This document shows positions 23,978-35,678 of a stretch of 64,000 nt of DNA, piece after piece. Location: the NCBI RefSeq assembly GCF_023856365.1, contig NC_064538.1:16842935-16906934 (forward strand), written 5' to 3'. Position numbers and translations under genes: made by a program. Below the pieces are notes generated by a model, which worked only from the letters and a program-made list of their open reading frames with translations, did no database searches and was not told the origin of the DNA. How positions within the stretch are numbered: position 1 is the stretch's first letter; each line of letters starts with the position of its first letter. The stretch is from Brienomyrus brachyistius (taxonomy: Eukaryota > Chordata > Actinopteri > Osteoglossiformes > Mormyridae).

Positions 23978-26900
23978 TATGTATCCTTCCATCTGTCTGC
24001 ATTTGTTTCTATGTCAGTCTCTCTGTCTGTCTGTTTCTAAGTGTATCTGTTTTTCTATTGAATCTCTAAGAAGATTCCTCCAAGAAGCAAAGGAAAATAT
24101 TGGTGTCCAGTGCTTGAATTCCAAAAAAAAAAAGAACCAGAATGTGTTAGTCCACAAAAACAGGACCACAGCAGGAACTCTGAAATCGACACAGGAGGCC
24201 TGAATGTGTCTCCACGGGAATGGAGGGGAGGGGTGTCAGCTTTGTCCAGAAGGAAGCTCAGACAGGAGAGGCGTGTAGAGTTCTGTGGATACCATATGCA
24301 TACTGAGAATGGTGGTGTGTTCTCGGTCCTGCTGCCCTACGGCCGCCTCAGTGATTCTTGCAACGGCCTTTACCAATTGAGAAGTGTCCCCATTCTCCTC
24401 CATGAGCAACTGACAGGTGACAGACAGCACCCCCTTTGGCAGACAGCAGATCCTGGTGGCCCCACCTAACCCCAGCCTGATACCTCTCAAACCCAAGGCC
24501 GGAATGCTCCCTGCTTCCTACAGAAACTCCTTTTTGGATTGTTGTGTCTTGTACCATTGAGCAGTTTTATAGTTCCTGTGTTTCAGTCAATGGCTGATAT
24601 CCGCAGCAGCTTGTGTTTAAAATGATTAAAAACCACCTCCTGCTCGTAAACCTATATTTAACGAATATTGACTGTGGTAGAAAAACAGACAAAGCAGCTG
24701 AAGCATCTGGCCTCCATGGTAAGATTTCCCGCGTGCTGAGAGCCGTTGGCCCAGCCCTGGGGTGCCTCGCGGGCCTTCTGCGGACGCAGGTTCTGGCGAA
24801 CGGGGAGAGTCGCATCGAGTTGGCAGGCGGCCCTCCATGTACCTGAACAGCAGAACGGCGCGTCTCGCTACTGGCAAGGCCTTGATCTCCTCAGTTTGAT
24901 GTTGAAAGCACAGCAGATTGCTCAGACGGGGCAAAAAAAAGTAGCTACGTTCATACAGGCCTTTCATCCTTGTTTACTCAACCCAGCGGCATCGTCATGC
25001 TAAATTCGAGTCAAACAGGCATCACCCCGCCGATCAGATGGCATCACGCGCCACTTCGCTTTGATTAGATTTTAAATACGGTTTCAATATGTTTAGTTTT
25101 GTTGTTAACTCATCCTGGCGGGGCCCTCAGGGTGCCAGCCGTGGAGTTTTAATAGGCCTGCAGCTTACCTTTAAAGTGCGCTACTCAGAACGAAACATCT
25201 CCCTGTTTAACGCATACCAGCTTGAGGGCTAGGCCCCGTTTTTAAATGATCTGTAAAGAACGTGTGCATGTTTCATATTTATAGTTTACTTAATATGATT
25301 TTTCTCTGAAAAGCAGCGGTCATGAACAAAGCGGAGTTATTTCTCTGCGCTGTGGAATTTTAATGCTTTGCGTAGCTTCCCATGCTAACCACACGGCTGG
25401 TGCCATAGCTCGGGCTTCAGTCTGTGGTCATCCCTTCTGGGTTTACCAACGCCGCATTCTTCATTTGATTTCTAAAGCGGCAAACGGAATCCCTTATATC
25501 AACTTTTTTTTTTTTTAAATTGTCATGGGTTCTGGAATGCGGCAGAGTGGGCAGTGGACCTTAGCATAGCCCAGCAACCAGACTCACCGCCGGCGGGCAG
25601 TTTGGTGGACTCCTGTCTCCGAGATGTGAGATGTACCCATGAGCCCCTGCTTTTAGGCCCATCGATTTCCCTTCCTGCAAAGACAGCCCATTCCTGTCAG
25701 TGCTTTAAAGGTCAGTCGTATTTTGGGGGCCGTAATGCAAGAAAGTCTGTCTGCTTGTAATCAGCGGGTGCAGCTAAAAGCTCAGAAATTACTGTACATC
25801 ACGATCCTTCATATTCCATCGATATATTTATATCCCCCCCTCCCCCCATCTGGCTCATCTGTGGTGTATTAGAGGCTGGTTTGATGAATCAGCTCCCCGC
25901 CGATGTGCTGCGGATGCTTGCCTCTCTCTGTGGCCTTTGAAGGCACTCTCTCCATGTTCCCGTGCTCGAACAATCCCGGCTGTCAATTCAGGGCGAACGC
26001 CATTCTTCCGTAGCTCAAGGGAATCGCAGCAGATGGGCAAGAAGCAGATCTAATCGGCGCCTGATTGAGTGCATCCCTCAGACCTGTGATTTTGTTTTTG
26101 TGTTTGTCCTCCCGCGACTGATTGAGGAAGACAGAGAGAGATCAATCTTTGTGTCGCATCGCCATGTGTTGGGGCCCTTAAACCATCACGGCATCAAAGC
26201 ATCCTATAACGACTGTAAACAAGCTAATCACAGGTAACTGCGTGCGTCGTCAATTGTGCCTCTCTGCTCTGGATTGAGAGCCACAGTCACATGATTTCCC
26301 CAAAATGAAAGGGCCATCTCACTCAATTTGTCTAAAAGCCGCTGGCTCATGTGACAGCTTAAAAACCTCGTCTGTTCAGTCACTTTGATGCAGGCCGGGC
26401 ATGATTGGGACCCACGATCTGTCCAACATTCCGCAGAGCGGGGCAAGGGGGAAAAAAAGGGGGCGTTCTTCGGAAAGGACCACTCCACGCAAATTATATG
26501 TGTTCCGTTAAAGGTGAGACAACGCGAGTGGCGGGGGGGGCATTGTGAATCCGCCGCCACTGCAGTGTGTGGGACAGATTATTCACCCCACTTCAATTAA
26601 CTCCACAGCTTAACTCAGTGAGCAGTTAACTCGCTGAGTTAACTCGCTGGATGGAGATTTTCAGGTGGCTTCTATGCAGCGCAAAGCCTAATTTATGGCC
26701 GCCAAGAAACCCCTCAGTCTCCCTCAGACCCAGGAAACTTTGTTTCGCTGACTAGAAACCACAGGTGATTAATGGCTGAAGAAGGTACAGCTCTAGGTGC
26801 ATCTGTAATTCAAACCTATGAGTGTTTGGAGAAAATAAGCCGATTTGGTGTAAAGATGGCACTATAGTTCCAAATGAAAGCAACAGCACCACCTCTGTTT

Positions 26901-27235
26901 GCCGCTGGTAATGCCACTTGTTTTGTCCTAAACCTGAAACACATTTTTTTTTTTTTTGCTTTCTCTGGGTTTATATGTACTGGTGTGCTATCCACAGTTA
27001 TGGACATCTGTTCTTTATAAAATTTACTTTTATGTTATTACTTTTATTAATTGGGTTTAGAAGTCATTAAAACAGCAGATTTACTCATATGTGAGTGACT
27101 AGGTGGATGTTATTTGTAGTATTTTGTCTTTTTTTGTAGTATGTGTTTCAAACTCTAAACTTGAATGTCAGTCAGTTTAATAGCTCCCCCCAAAAGTTAC
27201 CATGGAAACGCCAAGTTGTCTCCAGTAGGCTGTAG
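23978..27235. other. Intronic sequence, no gene; minor simple repeats
   Basis: CTGT-type simple sequence near 23990-24040. Several overlapping open frames (23766-24203, 24110-24469, 24626-24967) include transposon-derived or A-rich text and are not called. A 13-bp tandem pair (agttaactcgctg) lies at 26624-26649. T tracts at about 25505 and 26946. The 25030-25330 and 25800-26230 stretches are repeat-free. Confidence 0.4.
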
Positions 27236-27433
27236 TTCCTCCCTACCTTAACCTGTCTTATTTGACTATCCCTGCCGGCCCTTGGAGGACGGGCTCCCCC
27301 TTTGAGTCTGGTCCCTCCCAAGGTTTCTTCCTTGCCACTGTCGCCTTTGGCTTACTCACTGGGGGCTTTGGGTGCGGATGCTGTAAAGCGCTTTGAGACA
27401 ATGTTGTGATAATGCGCTATACAAAAATAAATT
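27236..27433 (+). mobile_element. LINE-derived 3' end (fish retroposon tail)
   Basis: The order tctggtccctcccaaggttt, cttccttgccactgtcgcc, ctgtaaagcgctttgagaca, gcgctatacaaaaataaa is the typical 3' untranslated end of a common fish LINE (L2/CR1-type by recall), ending in an A-rich tail. No reverse transcriptase remains, so it is a 5'-truncated copy or a derived SINE. Confidence 0.7.
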
Positions 27434-27779
27434 TGTTGTTATTGTTGCTGTCGCAGTTATAATGGCCATGAGCAAATTGATTGCAGTCCCTGATTGGCTG
27501 GCGTCATGGATCTATGGTTTGGCAGCGTGTGAGCAGAGCCACCGCATCATATGGGCCTTCTGGGGCCCTCTGCCACTTTCATTGCTGGGGTGGCTGTGCC
27601 TCTGACACCTCGCTCCACCCGCGTTTACACCAAAGCAAACACAACCTCGTGCTGCCAACCTACTGTACTAGAGCAGGTTGCTGCCTTTCCCTATTCATCT
27701 CAGCGGCTGGATTTTTCATGTGGTAATTAAAATTTGTAGGTCAAGTCTCCCATGATACCTATTGCTGCTAATGTGGCGA
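27434..27779. other. Intronic sequence, no gene seen
   Basis: Unremarkable mixed sequence between the LINE tail and the next AT-rich block; the open frames here (27393-27605, 27481-27726) begin inside or near the LINE tail and have no domains. Confidence 0.4.
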
Positions 27780-28060
27780 ATCAGTGCCGGGATTCGTTAA
27801 AGCCGCTCGCCGCCGAGCTCAGATTTAAAGGATGAAGGGTGACATTTTCGCCCATTTTGTAAATTAATGCGATTGATCTGCCTAACAAGAACAAAGTTAG
27901 GCCTCCAAATACCACATGATAAAGAGATTAAGCTTTTAAATGGCTTTCCAAAGGCGATCTTTACTGCGCGGCCCTGAGCGAGGGCATTGAACTTTCAATT
28001 AGAATTTCTAATAGGCTATTGACTGGAATGTTTAAAATGTTGCCTTATGGATCCTCAGAG
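27780..28060. promoter_or_regulatory. Candidate conserved non-coding element
   Basis: Repeat-free AT-rich text with tgtaaattaatgcg, aagaacaaagttagg (SOX-like), ccacatgataaagagatt, ttcaattagaatttc. The texture resembles deeply conserved developmental enhancers; conservation not tested. Confidence 0.35.
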
Positions 28061-28579
28061 TGCCGTTTGCCTGTACGGATATGAAAACAGGAGCAGGGAA
28101 TCTCCCTGCTGTCCCACCTATCCCTCCTGTGTCCGAAATGTGTGCCGGGATGGTTTGTATTAATCCCATCGACATTTTAGTTTTGTATGCAGTGATGCTC
28201 TTTCTGATGTATTACACCGTGTGCACCTTTAGCGTATAGCGTAATCTAATTACACGCCTTTGATCTAGATGCTCTTTTTGTGGCCATGATTTTATTCTCG
28301 GTTCCTCTCGTCCTTTTTTCCCTCCTTTTTTCTTTTACGGCTTTGATGTCCCGCCAAGTCTTTTTTCCTCTCTTCTTTTTCTTCCGTCCTCACCCTCGTG
28401 GTCCTCCGTCTCCCAGCAAAAGAGCTGCTTCTAATTTTCTTCGAGTGATGTCAGCGGCTTAATCTGATTTAATTGCACCTAATGCCATGTTAGCTGTTGT
28501 CAAAATATTTTTAATGATGTCATGGTGGATTGGGCTTGCTGTCGCTGGAGTGATATGGTGCGGGGCACGTGAGGCCGCC

Positions 28580-28900
28580 GTCTGATTTATGTGCACCAGA
28601 GAAGCAGGTAATTATAAGTCGTCTAAGGGAGGCAACAGTATACAATTTGTCAAAGTCTAACTACCCATTTCATTCAAAAAGGGTTAACGTTCTGCTTATT
28701 TTACAGTGCATTCAAGCTCTAATTAAAACAGCATTACATCCCCATCTGCCAATCTCCAGTAATTTTCTTTAATTGCTGTAATTAAACTATATTTACATGT
28801 TCAGAATACTTGTAATTTAGCAAATTGCACTCGCCGCTCTACATTTAATCAAACAAGCCGCTGCAGCGCGTTTAGCGAGGAATGGAGTGATTTCAGTGTT
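28580..28900. promoter_or_regulatory. Candidate conserved non-coding element rich in homeobox-like sites
   Basis: Several TAATTA/AATTA words (ggtaattataag, ctctaattaaaac, tgtaattaaac, tttaattgctg) occur within 200 bp of repeat-free sequence, with a MEIS/PBX-like tgatttcag nearby. No coding potential is seen. Confidence 0.4.
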
Positions 28901-31900
28901 TTGATTTCTGGCGGGTTTTTTTGATGCAGTAAGTGGACCTCTGCTTGGGGCCTTAGAAGGTTAGGCAAACAAGCCAGCAGAGGGATATTGTCACGGGGCC
29001 TGATTGCTGTCCGTGTGCTTAATTATAGGCTGGTGTTCCCGTGGAGACGAAGCGGAACATCCACGTGCACATGTCCATACATATGTGCGCGAGAGAGAGG
29101 GAGAGAGCGAAAGTTACTCCTGGTGAACTTTTCTTTAAATAGTTACCAGGCGCTGCGTTTCCTGAGCTCATTTAGAACAAAGCATTGGATCCCTCAGACT
29201 TGGCCAAGACAGATGGCCTTCCCGGGCCCCGGAACGCTAAGATCCAAGGTGCCCATGTATCCTGCTCCGCATGGATAACGATCAGCCGAGGCCCAGCGTC
29301 CTGCCTAATGCACTGCAGCTGCCGTGCTCTTGTTGTCTCCGCACGGCTGATTGAGGCAGCGTGGATCCCGCCGGCATGCTGACATGCTCTGCTGCATGGT
29401 ATCTCCATCCGTGGCTGCATCGGCAATGTGGTCAAGGCAGTCGACTCCTCACATGGGCCGGTCAGTGACTTGCACTGCTTGTGTTGATGGGAAGGTGGAG
29501 CGTTTCACTCTGAAGATGACCTGAGGATGATGGGATATGTTGTCCATCCCTGCTATGTTTCATGTGGTGTGTCCACGTTTTTTGGCAGGCTGCAGGTATT
29601 TCTCCTTAAATTCTTAAGGCTTAAAGGTTCATTATAATTGTTTGTCCCACCCCCCACTGGTTGCGATCCATCCCCCAAGCACTGTGGCCCTTCTCACTCT
29701 CTCAGAATCTTCTAGAATGCCAGGTCCCTCTGGTCCTCACAAAAATGGCTGCCTTTTCCTAACCCTTCGCTCTTTCCTTGCCCTTCTACATGCTAAGTCC
29801 GTCCCCAGAGGGCCTTCAGTACTGACCCTTGGAGATTTTCTTGCAGCCCCCCCCCCCCCTGCCCCTTAACCGTAGATGTCAGGTGGCCGGGCTCCTGTTC
29901 ATGTTTTTGTTTGTGGTTTTGTCATAAAGGGGCGATTTAAAAAAATAAAAAACAAAATCAGCACATTGGCTGCGTCTGTTGTGATTTTAAAAGGAGCCGG
30001 CCTTTAGGGTAACGTCACTGGCACTGTGAAAAATGTGGCACAGATGATGTCCTTAGACGGACGTCGCGCCGATCCTCATTATCCCAATAGTAGTTCCTCC
30101 TAATTAGTTCTGTTCGATGTAATTAGCATGGATGAGTCTAATCATCTCATGTGAAACCAATCTTAACGCCTGGGACAGAACGTCCTTGGCCTCTCTTTCA
30201 GGGAGGATTTTCAGGTGCAATTTCTCCATCTTTTCAAGCATTTCTTTTTAAAGGGCCTGCATCAATTTTCATTTTTAGAAAATATATTATTCTCATTTGC
30301 TTTTTTTGATGAAATGAGACAACATAAGGGAGGACTGGGGGGAATCATGGGCCTGTCTGGTGTCAGCGTGCACTCGTGTTCTGCTTCTGTTCTAGCCCTA
30401 TTTTCCCCCGCAGTTTAGTTTCTGAAGCATTGCCGATTCTGAGGCAGGGAACATTGGGATTTGAAGGAAGTTTCTTCTACTTGGGGGGGGGGGGGGTCAT
30501 TTTTGGCAGCATTTCTCCTGAGCTCTCAGAACAAGAGATAGATAATAGAGCAAAGCCAGAAATGTCTTATCTGCTAGTTGCCTGATGCTTCTTTTCTCCC
30601 AAAAGGAGCCAGTTTTCTCAGCTGATTATAACGAGTGTCAGTGCTTATACTAGCGTAAGACACAATCGGCCATTTCTGCCTTGGTGCGAGACGGCTGACT
30701 GGCCCCTATTTTGATTTGGGGGCATTTGCATGTCTACTGAGTGATGCCTGTCCTGATGCACGTGAGGAGCTGCACACCCCTGAAGGTGCCCCCTGGTTTT
30801 CGTTTCTTTGCCAGGATTATCTTTTTTTTGCAGGGATTTTGGAGCATTAATCACTTCCCTGTCAAAAGATACATACTCGCTGCAGAAGTCATAACCCGTA
30901 CACAGAACGCCAGACTATGTTCATTTTTCCAACACAAAAAGCCCGTTGGTACGTTCCGGATGTTGAATTTTCCATTTGCCTTTGTTTTTGTCCTTGCTGT
31001 TTGTGTTTGACAACAAATCTGTCAGATGATCCCTAAATCCTAAATGTGTATAAATTCTCCACTCATGTCTTGAGATATAATCTTTTGGACAGAGAAGAAG
31101 CAGAGAGCTTTTCTTTTTAATGCCGTCGTCATGACTTTCTGATTAGTTTCAGGAGTTGCTGAGGGACAGCATCGCTTTGGCATCACTCCGTGGTGGGCCC
31201 ATAAAGACCGCTCTTAACCAGAACCATGTTTGTGCTCACGTCTCCTACAGCGGCAGCGATTATCGGGGAGTGCGGGGGTTCTGGCAAGCTCGCAGTCCCT
31301 GCGCACAGACCGAAAGCAGATAGCGGCGTGTTTGTGGCTCACTGAAACGTCTCCGTAGATCAATTTTCGCCGCGACTGTTTTCCCCTCTGAAATGGAGCG
31401 TTTGACGTGAGCTGCAGCCGCTGCCAGCTGATCTGCCTGAAATATTAAGCGCAGCTCTTTTCTGAAGCCAAGCATCCAGCCATCTGTTTCAGGCTGTTTT
31501 TTTAAGCAGTGCTGCGATGGGAGACGACCGTACACAGTCTGATGTTCGTTTTCTCGTGGGCCCCACAGCAGACGCCACAAAATCAGGGCGTCTCGCACGC
31601 ACGACATCTCGTTGTGTGAATATAACTTCCATCTGTTTGTATTTTTGGGGCCTGCATTGTGATACCAGCCAAGTATATTCTAGGAAACTGCTTTACTCGC
31701 CAATCATAGCAGGTCACGTTCGACAGAAGGTCGCCTCGTGTAAGACTTGCCAAAATGCCGGCTGCCTTGTGTCTGCCTCCGGTAATAAAAACCTGCCTTG
31801 TAAATGAAAGGAAAGCCCCGCAAGGTTCCAATGAGCCAGGGGTGGCATCGCCAGCCTGCGACACTCGCTGCTGTTCGGGTCCTCGTCACCGTCCGGTGAA

Positions 31901-32221
31901 GCTGGCTAATTCACCAAGAATTAATGAGATTGGGCATCCGGTGGGCGGCACATCGCTGGATGGGTGTGTCCAAAATCTCCGATAGAGCTGAATGGTGGAG
32001 AATTGTGGCAGTGCTTCGCTCACATGGGTCATATTAATGTAAAGAGCCTCCTTTAGGTCAGATCTGGTGAGCTGTATTGTCATACCATCTGTTAAGACAT
32101 CTATGTGTTTTTACTGTCTAAATATGTGTCATGCTAATATAAGCTCATAGTTTGCTTCAGGATGAATAAAGTATTTACTAAGTCTATCTGTCTATTTACG
32201 TGTATGTACGTCTGTCTATCA
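28901..32221. other. Intronic sequence, no gene; C13 and G14 tracts
   Basis: C13 at 29847-29859 and G14 at 30483-30496. The 30010-30200 and 27.9-kb-like AT-rich texture recurs around 30060-30180. Short open frames only. A 'gatgaataaagtattta...ctatctgtctat' segment at about 32161-32195 resembles a fish retroposon tail. Confidence 0.4.
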
Positions 32222-32300
32222 ATGCACTGTGGCACGAAATGCCATTCCCCCCAGGATCACAGTGCAGCTTACAGACAGTGAGTGACACTGGGGACAGTTT
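32222..32300 (+). repeat. Dispersed repeat fragment, copy 1 (shared with 49.4 kb)
   Basis: The text gtggcacgaaatgccattcc, then aggatcacagtgcagcttac and agtgacactgggga aligns with gtggcactaaaaaaggttcc, ccacggtgcagcatacag and agtgatgggga at 49438-49497, in the same orientation. The family resembles a fish repeat whose start is 'aagtcaagtcaagt'; no coding part is left. Confidence 0.5.
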
Positions 32301-34549
32301 TCACTGGATTTGCACTGCAATAAAGCAGGACACTGTCAAATGGGGTGGGGGTTGAACACAGGGGATTATATACATAGTGCATTAAGCTTTAAGCATGTTT
32401 TATTTAATCTCACTGTCAAGATGGGACTCCTGTCCCGAAGAAAGCAAATGGCTTTTAAATAGGCGGCAGCATTAGCATGCGGAGTCCGGGCCGTGATTAT
32501 TAGCTCTATTACGCTCGCTGACAGCGGCACATTCATCCTGCCCCACCTGATTCTTAAAAACGTGATCAATAATGAAGACTCTGCGAGCGGGTGAGGGCAA
32601 TACGGCCTGGACACCATTCGTCAAAATTACTCCGCAATCGCGGACGCAAGGAGGATTTTCACCCATTTATTGTGAAACTGGCCGACCAGATATAAATTTC
32701 AATTAGAAACCAGTTTGTTATACTCTACTAATTGTTCACGGTCCTTTGGTTAATATGGCACTGGCTGGTACTCTTTGTATGATCAGCTTTTGCAGTGAAG
32801 TCCCTACTTCGATATCATGCCCTTGGCTTGTGGGTACCCATCCCTGGTCTTTTGTCATCGTAACAGGTTCCCTGCATTGCAGCAATGCCCATAATCAGAA
32901 AATCCCCATTCCGGTGTCAGAGGTATCGTTCTTAGCAATCATTTAAACAGGACAAGCCTATATATTTTTAAGAACAGCAACCTATAGCCGATCTGAAGTG
33001 ACCTGCATGGGGCAGGGCTATTCTTGTGATGGTTAAACACCGTTTCAATGGGCTGTCAATCATTTCGGCATTACTGCTGGTCAGGAGGTTGCCCCCTGCA
33101 GGCATTGTTTGGCGTGAGGCGATACAGGGAAGCTCTCCTGAAATGTGGTAAGGTGGGTGGGGGGGTTCCAAGCTGGAGGACAGAGGCGCTCTTTGTGCCT
33201 GGCTCTCGCCTATAAAAGCACAAAGCCACCGCCACTGCTACCCCCGCAGCCGGGGAAACCGATACACAGTTGTCAGGATACCTGACACTGAGTCCCCACC
33301 TGACTGAGCAGCGGCAGAAACAGAGAGGGATTGTTGTGGGTTCAGATGGGGGGCCGGTTCTCCGGCGTGGAGGGCGTGGCCTCCTGAGAGAGCCCTGATT
33401 GCTTTACATCTGTACAAAGGTTTCCTGTAATCTGCCTTCCTGCCTCCATTTGTCTTCTTTTCTGTCCCGTAGTGAACGCCTTAATTGGTCTTTGTGGGGC
33501 TTTTTTCTGTTAGCTCAACAACACCTCCAGGGCTGAGCGAGCCGAGCGCGGCACCATGGGGGGGGAACGTCAATACTTCTTTACCTTTGACACCTTAATT
33601 AACAAGCTCCCCTACCATTGGCGGATGGCAGACGGCTCGTCTCTGGGGATTCTTGTACGTCAAGGATTTGCCACGATGTGGAATCACTCTTGATTATCTC
33701 CTGTAGCTAGCGATACCTAACATGCCCCCCCCCATTTGGATGGCTTTCCATTCTGCAGCAATCTGCTAGCTCTGCGTAGCTCTCCATCAAGGTGTCCTAA
33801 AAGGCGGCGTTTACACCGCCGATGAGCAGCATCTCCCAGCCTCCGCATCTCCTAATCGCTTCGTGCACTTAATTGCTGGTTTAATGTGGAATAACTGGCT
33901 TGTCAGCAGAAAGTAGGGAGAGAGACAAGCCTAATTGCGCTCCATGCATCTGCTGCTCGCTGCCGTTTGCAGGGTTCGGTTATGCAACACCTCTGCCAAG
34001 CATCCTAAAAAATCTACCACGATTACCTTTCGTTGTTCGTGCTGTCATGTTGGCAAATTAGCATAATTGACGTTTAATCATGTTTAGGTGTCATGCACCC
34101 GCCGCGGCCGCGCGCAGTGCTTGTGGCGGTAGTCCTAAGCGGGATTGCGGGCAGTTCTGACAGGCAGCCCTCACGAATTGTGGCATGCCAGTCTATGCCT
34201 TCCCAAGTCCTTTCATCAGTTCCCATTGCAGCGATAAGATCTTAAGCATGCTTCTCAATTAGCCCTCCGTGCCCTTTATTTGCCATTTCGACACCTCTGC
34301 TTCTCCCAACCCAAGAGCGCAAATGTGACCTGGGGTGGGGGCCGCGTCCTGGCTGGCGGCGTGGCTGCTGGGGTCAGGGGCCCTTAGTGAGATCTAGTTT
34401 GTGTACATGGCTCTGAATTCTGGTGTCGGGTTACAATTTTGGAGGCTGTTTATGTGGAGTTTGGTGTGAGGACCCCCCGCTTGATGGGAGCTCATTAATC
34501 CATCCCTGTGGCCCCCTCTGTGTCAGGAGCAGAGGTGTGCTAACTGGCC
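32301..34549. other. Intronic sequence, no gene seen
   Basis: Includes an AT-rich, repeat-free stretch at 32400-32750 and another at 33800-34100 that could be conserved elements. G9 near 33559 and C9 near 33724. No open frame with a recognisable domain. Confidence 0.4.
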
Positions 34550-34990
34550 ATGTGCTGGGGAGGGGGGGCAAGTGGAGCAGTTGCCAGAGCTTAAATAGCA
34601 GCCCTCAGCGGCCAGCTGCTCCCGGCCACGCGCCGCTTCTCCCCAGATGGCTCCGGAAGGTTCCAGCAGCCTCACGCCAGCCAGCATGGCGAGGCAGTGT
34701 GGAGTGGCCCTCAAGGCACGAGGGAGCCCCGACCCCCCCCCACCCCCCGACACCATTCTGGAACAGCGGCACGCCTGTGCGCCATCTCTGCCCGCCGGCC
34801 AATGAGAGGCGGCAGATGGCCGTCACCGAGGCTGGGTCGGCGCACGGCCAAGCACCCGCCCCCCCACCATGTGCCGGGTCTCCGTCCAGCACAGGGTGGG
34901 CACCAGCTCAGCGCTCGCGGTCCAGAGGACATCTGGCTGGCCGGCTCCCGCAGGCCCAGTTTCAGGGGCCGTGTTCGGCAGATTGTCCCT
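34550..34990. other. GC-rich block, possible CpG island
   Basis: High GC with multiple CpGs (cggccacgcgccgc, ggtcggcgcacggcc, gctcgcggtcc). Overlapping open frames on both strands (34423-35055, 34697-35065 on +; 34523-34756, 34605-34892, 34711-34932 on -) reflect this composition; none resembles a known protein or shows splice signals that would join it to the auts2-like exon. Confidence 0.4.
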
Positions 34991-35589
34991 ACACGGGATC
35001 ACAGAACAGTTTCCATTTTTTTATTTCATGTTGGGCATCAGGCATGTTTTTTTAATTATGCATAAATATGTGTTTATCGCTTTTATAAAATGGCTGTTTG
35101 CTTGTTAGCATAGGAATATAAAGATTATTTGCACAAGGTGGAAAAAAAAATCGGGAACAGTGCATGAAACGGAAGCATGGAGATGCGATATAGGTCCAAA
35201 CGCCGTCGTGTTGGGCGAGTCATGCTCAGCTTAAAGCCAATTAGCAGCGTGCGTGTCGGTTAGGAAGCATCCTGGCGCTTGGCATTTTGATGTGGGACTT
35301 TTTCCTATGTGCCGCGAGGCAGCCGAATCGGCAGAGGCTGAAAAAAGCATCAGGGCTCTCTGAGGAAACGCTCTGAAGCAGCATGGCACTGAGTGCTAGA
35401 CACGGACCGGAGGTGGCCAGTCGGAGCTCGCCGACCAGGAGACACGGGCAATTAACACAGCCATTGGTAAACGCGATAAAAGCATAGAACTTGATTAGCA
35501 TCCCTGTGACCCAGTAACTTCAAAATAAAAGGTCCTGGACTAGTTTTTAGTCAATTCCTCTGTACTTGTTGTATTAATTCATGCATTAC
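34991..35589. other. Intronic sequence, no gene seen
   Basis: AT-rich start (aattatgcataaatatgtg near 35055) then ordinary sequence. Repeat-free until the SINE that follows. Confidence 0.4.
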
Positions 35590-35678
35590 ATCGCTCTGCC
35601 CGACCCTGGAATTTGAACCAGTAAGTTTCTGATCACAGGCACAGTGTCCTAACCCACTGAACCACACACCACCCTGAA
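35590..35678 (-). repeat. tRNA-derived SINE head
   Basis: On the minus strand, tggttcagtgggttaggac gives an A-box-like motif and ggttcaaattcc (35608-35619) a good B box, spaced as in a tRNA promoter, with the intervening cactgtgcctgtgatcag typical of fish SINEs. A less certain tail may continue to about 35540. It is not a functional tRNA gene: no cloverleaf acceptor pairing was found. Confidence 0.75.

Noticed and set aside
34423..35055. 210-codon open frame in the GC-rich block
   Set aside because: Five open frames on both strands overlap here; Pro/Arg/Gly-rich text is typical of non-coding GC-rich DNA, and no splice sites in frame with the auts2-like exon were seen.
35590..35678. tRNA gene on the minus strand
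   Set aside because: A and B boxes are present but there is no acceptor-stem pairing or proper anticodon arm, and similar text occurs in other SINE copies in the window.
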